This document shows, piece by piece, positions 6,221-6,339 of a stretch of DNA of 6,339 bases. A program made the translations under genes and the position numbers. The notes under the pieces were generated by a model. That model was not told the DNA's origin and did no database searches. It saw only the letters and a list, made by a program, of their open reading frames with translations. Within the stretch, counting starts at the first letter, position 1. Each line of letters starts with the position of its first letter. The DNA comes from a bacterium (GTDB lineage: Bacteria > Verrucomicrobiota > Verrucomicrobiia > Limisphaerales > UBA11358). The stretch is from the NCBI GenBank assembly GCA_021781185.1, contig JAJXXI010000077.1, positions 1 to 6,339 of the forward strand, read 5' to 3'.

Positions 6221-6339
6221 ATGCTTTATTATTTGAGCCAGCACATTTTGGACTGGGCCCACGGCACCGGCTGGGAGGCCCGGCTCTCGTTTTTGCGCCT
6301 GTTCAAATACATCACGGTGCGCTGCGCCGGCGCGGCGAT
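6221..6339 (+). CDS. mraY: MraY, phospho-N-acetylmuramoyl-pentapeptide transferase (N-terminal fragment, runs off the window)
   Basis: MraY is the polytopic inner-membrane enzyme that transfers phospho-MurNAc-pentapeptide to undecaprenyl phosphate, forming lipid I. Only 39 complete codons lie in the window. They read MLYYLSQHILDWAHGTGWEA and continue with LSFLRLFKYITVRCAGAA. MLYYL at the start and the F(K/R)YIT-R-AGA segment before the first cytoplasmic loop are typical of the MraY N-terminus. The ATG directly follows the murF stop (TAGATG), suggesting translational coupling. GGAG at 6208-6211 is a plausible Shine-Dalgarno sequence. The murF-mraY order is the standard dcw order, which supports the call despite the short fragment. 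Confidence 0.9.
   Translation, partial: MLYYLSQHILDWAHGTGWEARLSFLRLFKYITVRCAGAA

Overview
The window is the front half of a bacterial division and cell wall (dcw) gene cluster. One divergent gene lies at its left edge. The order on the + strand is mraZ, an unrecognised gene, rsmH (mraW), ftsL, ftsI (class B penicillin-binding protein), murF and the first codons of mraY. The start of queA, a tRNA queuosine gene, reads leftwards off the window on the - strand. The DNA looks GC-rich, almost fully coding, and tightly packed. Shine-Dalgarno sequences are weak or absent before most starts, and rsmH and murF appear to use GTG. This organisation, together with an extra gene between mraZ and rsmH, suggests a Gram-negative-type bacterium, perhaps Verrucomicrobia or a relative. 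That placement is an impression from gene order and style, not a demonstrated assignment.

Region 1-344 is the N-terminal third of QueA (- strand). Region 345-527 is the divergent intergenic region. It holds a TTGACA-type -35 element and a striking run of TGGGT boxes spaced exactly 10 bp apart. These match the operator known for MraZ, so the first gene of the cluster probably represses its own operon.

Region 528-2834 carries mraZ, the unknown 173-codon gene, rsmH and ftsL. They are separated by a 4-nt overlap, 9 nt and 1 nt, which suggests a single transcript with coupled translation. Region 2835-2912 is the largest gap inside the cluster. It contains a strong hairpin (14 outer base pairs plus an inner stem) followed by TTTT, ending 8 nt before the ftsI start. 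Region 2913-6339 carries ftsI, murF and partial mraY. The murE gene that usually sits between ftsI and murF is not there.

The genes fit together as follows. FtsL and FtsI act at the division septum, FtsL as a bitopic scaffold and FtsI as the septal transpeptidase. MurF completes the UDP-MurNAc-pentapeptide precursor and MraY loads it onto undecaprenyl phosphate. RsmH methylates 16S rRNA and MraZ regulates the operon. The most notable items are the six-phase MraZ operator, the uncharacterised gene embedded in the conserved core, the ftsL-ftsI hairpin and the missing murE.
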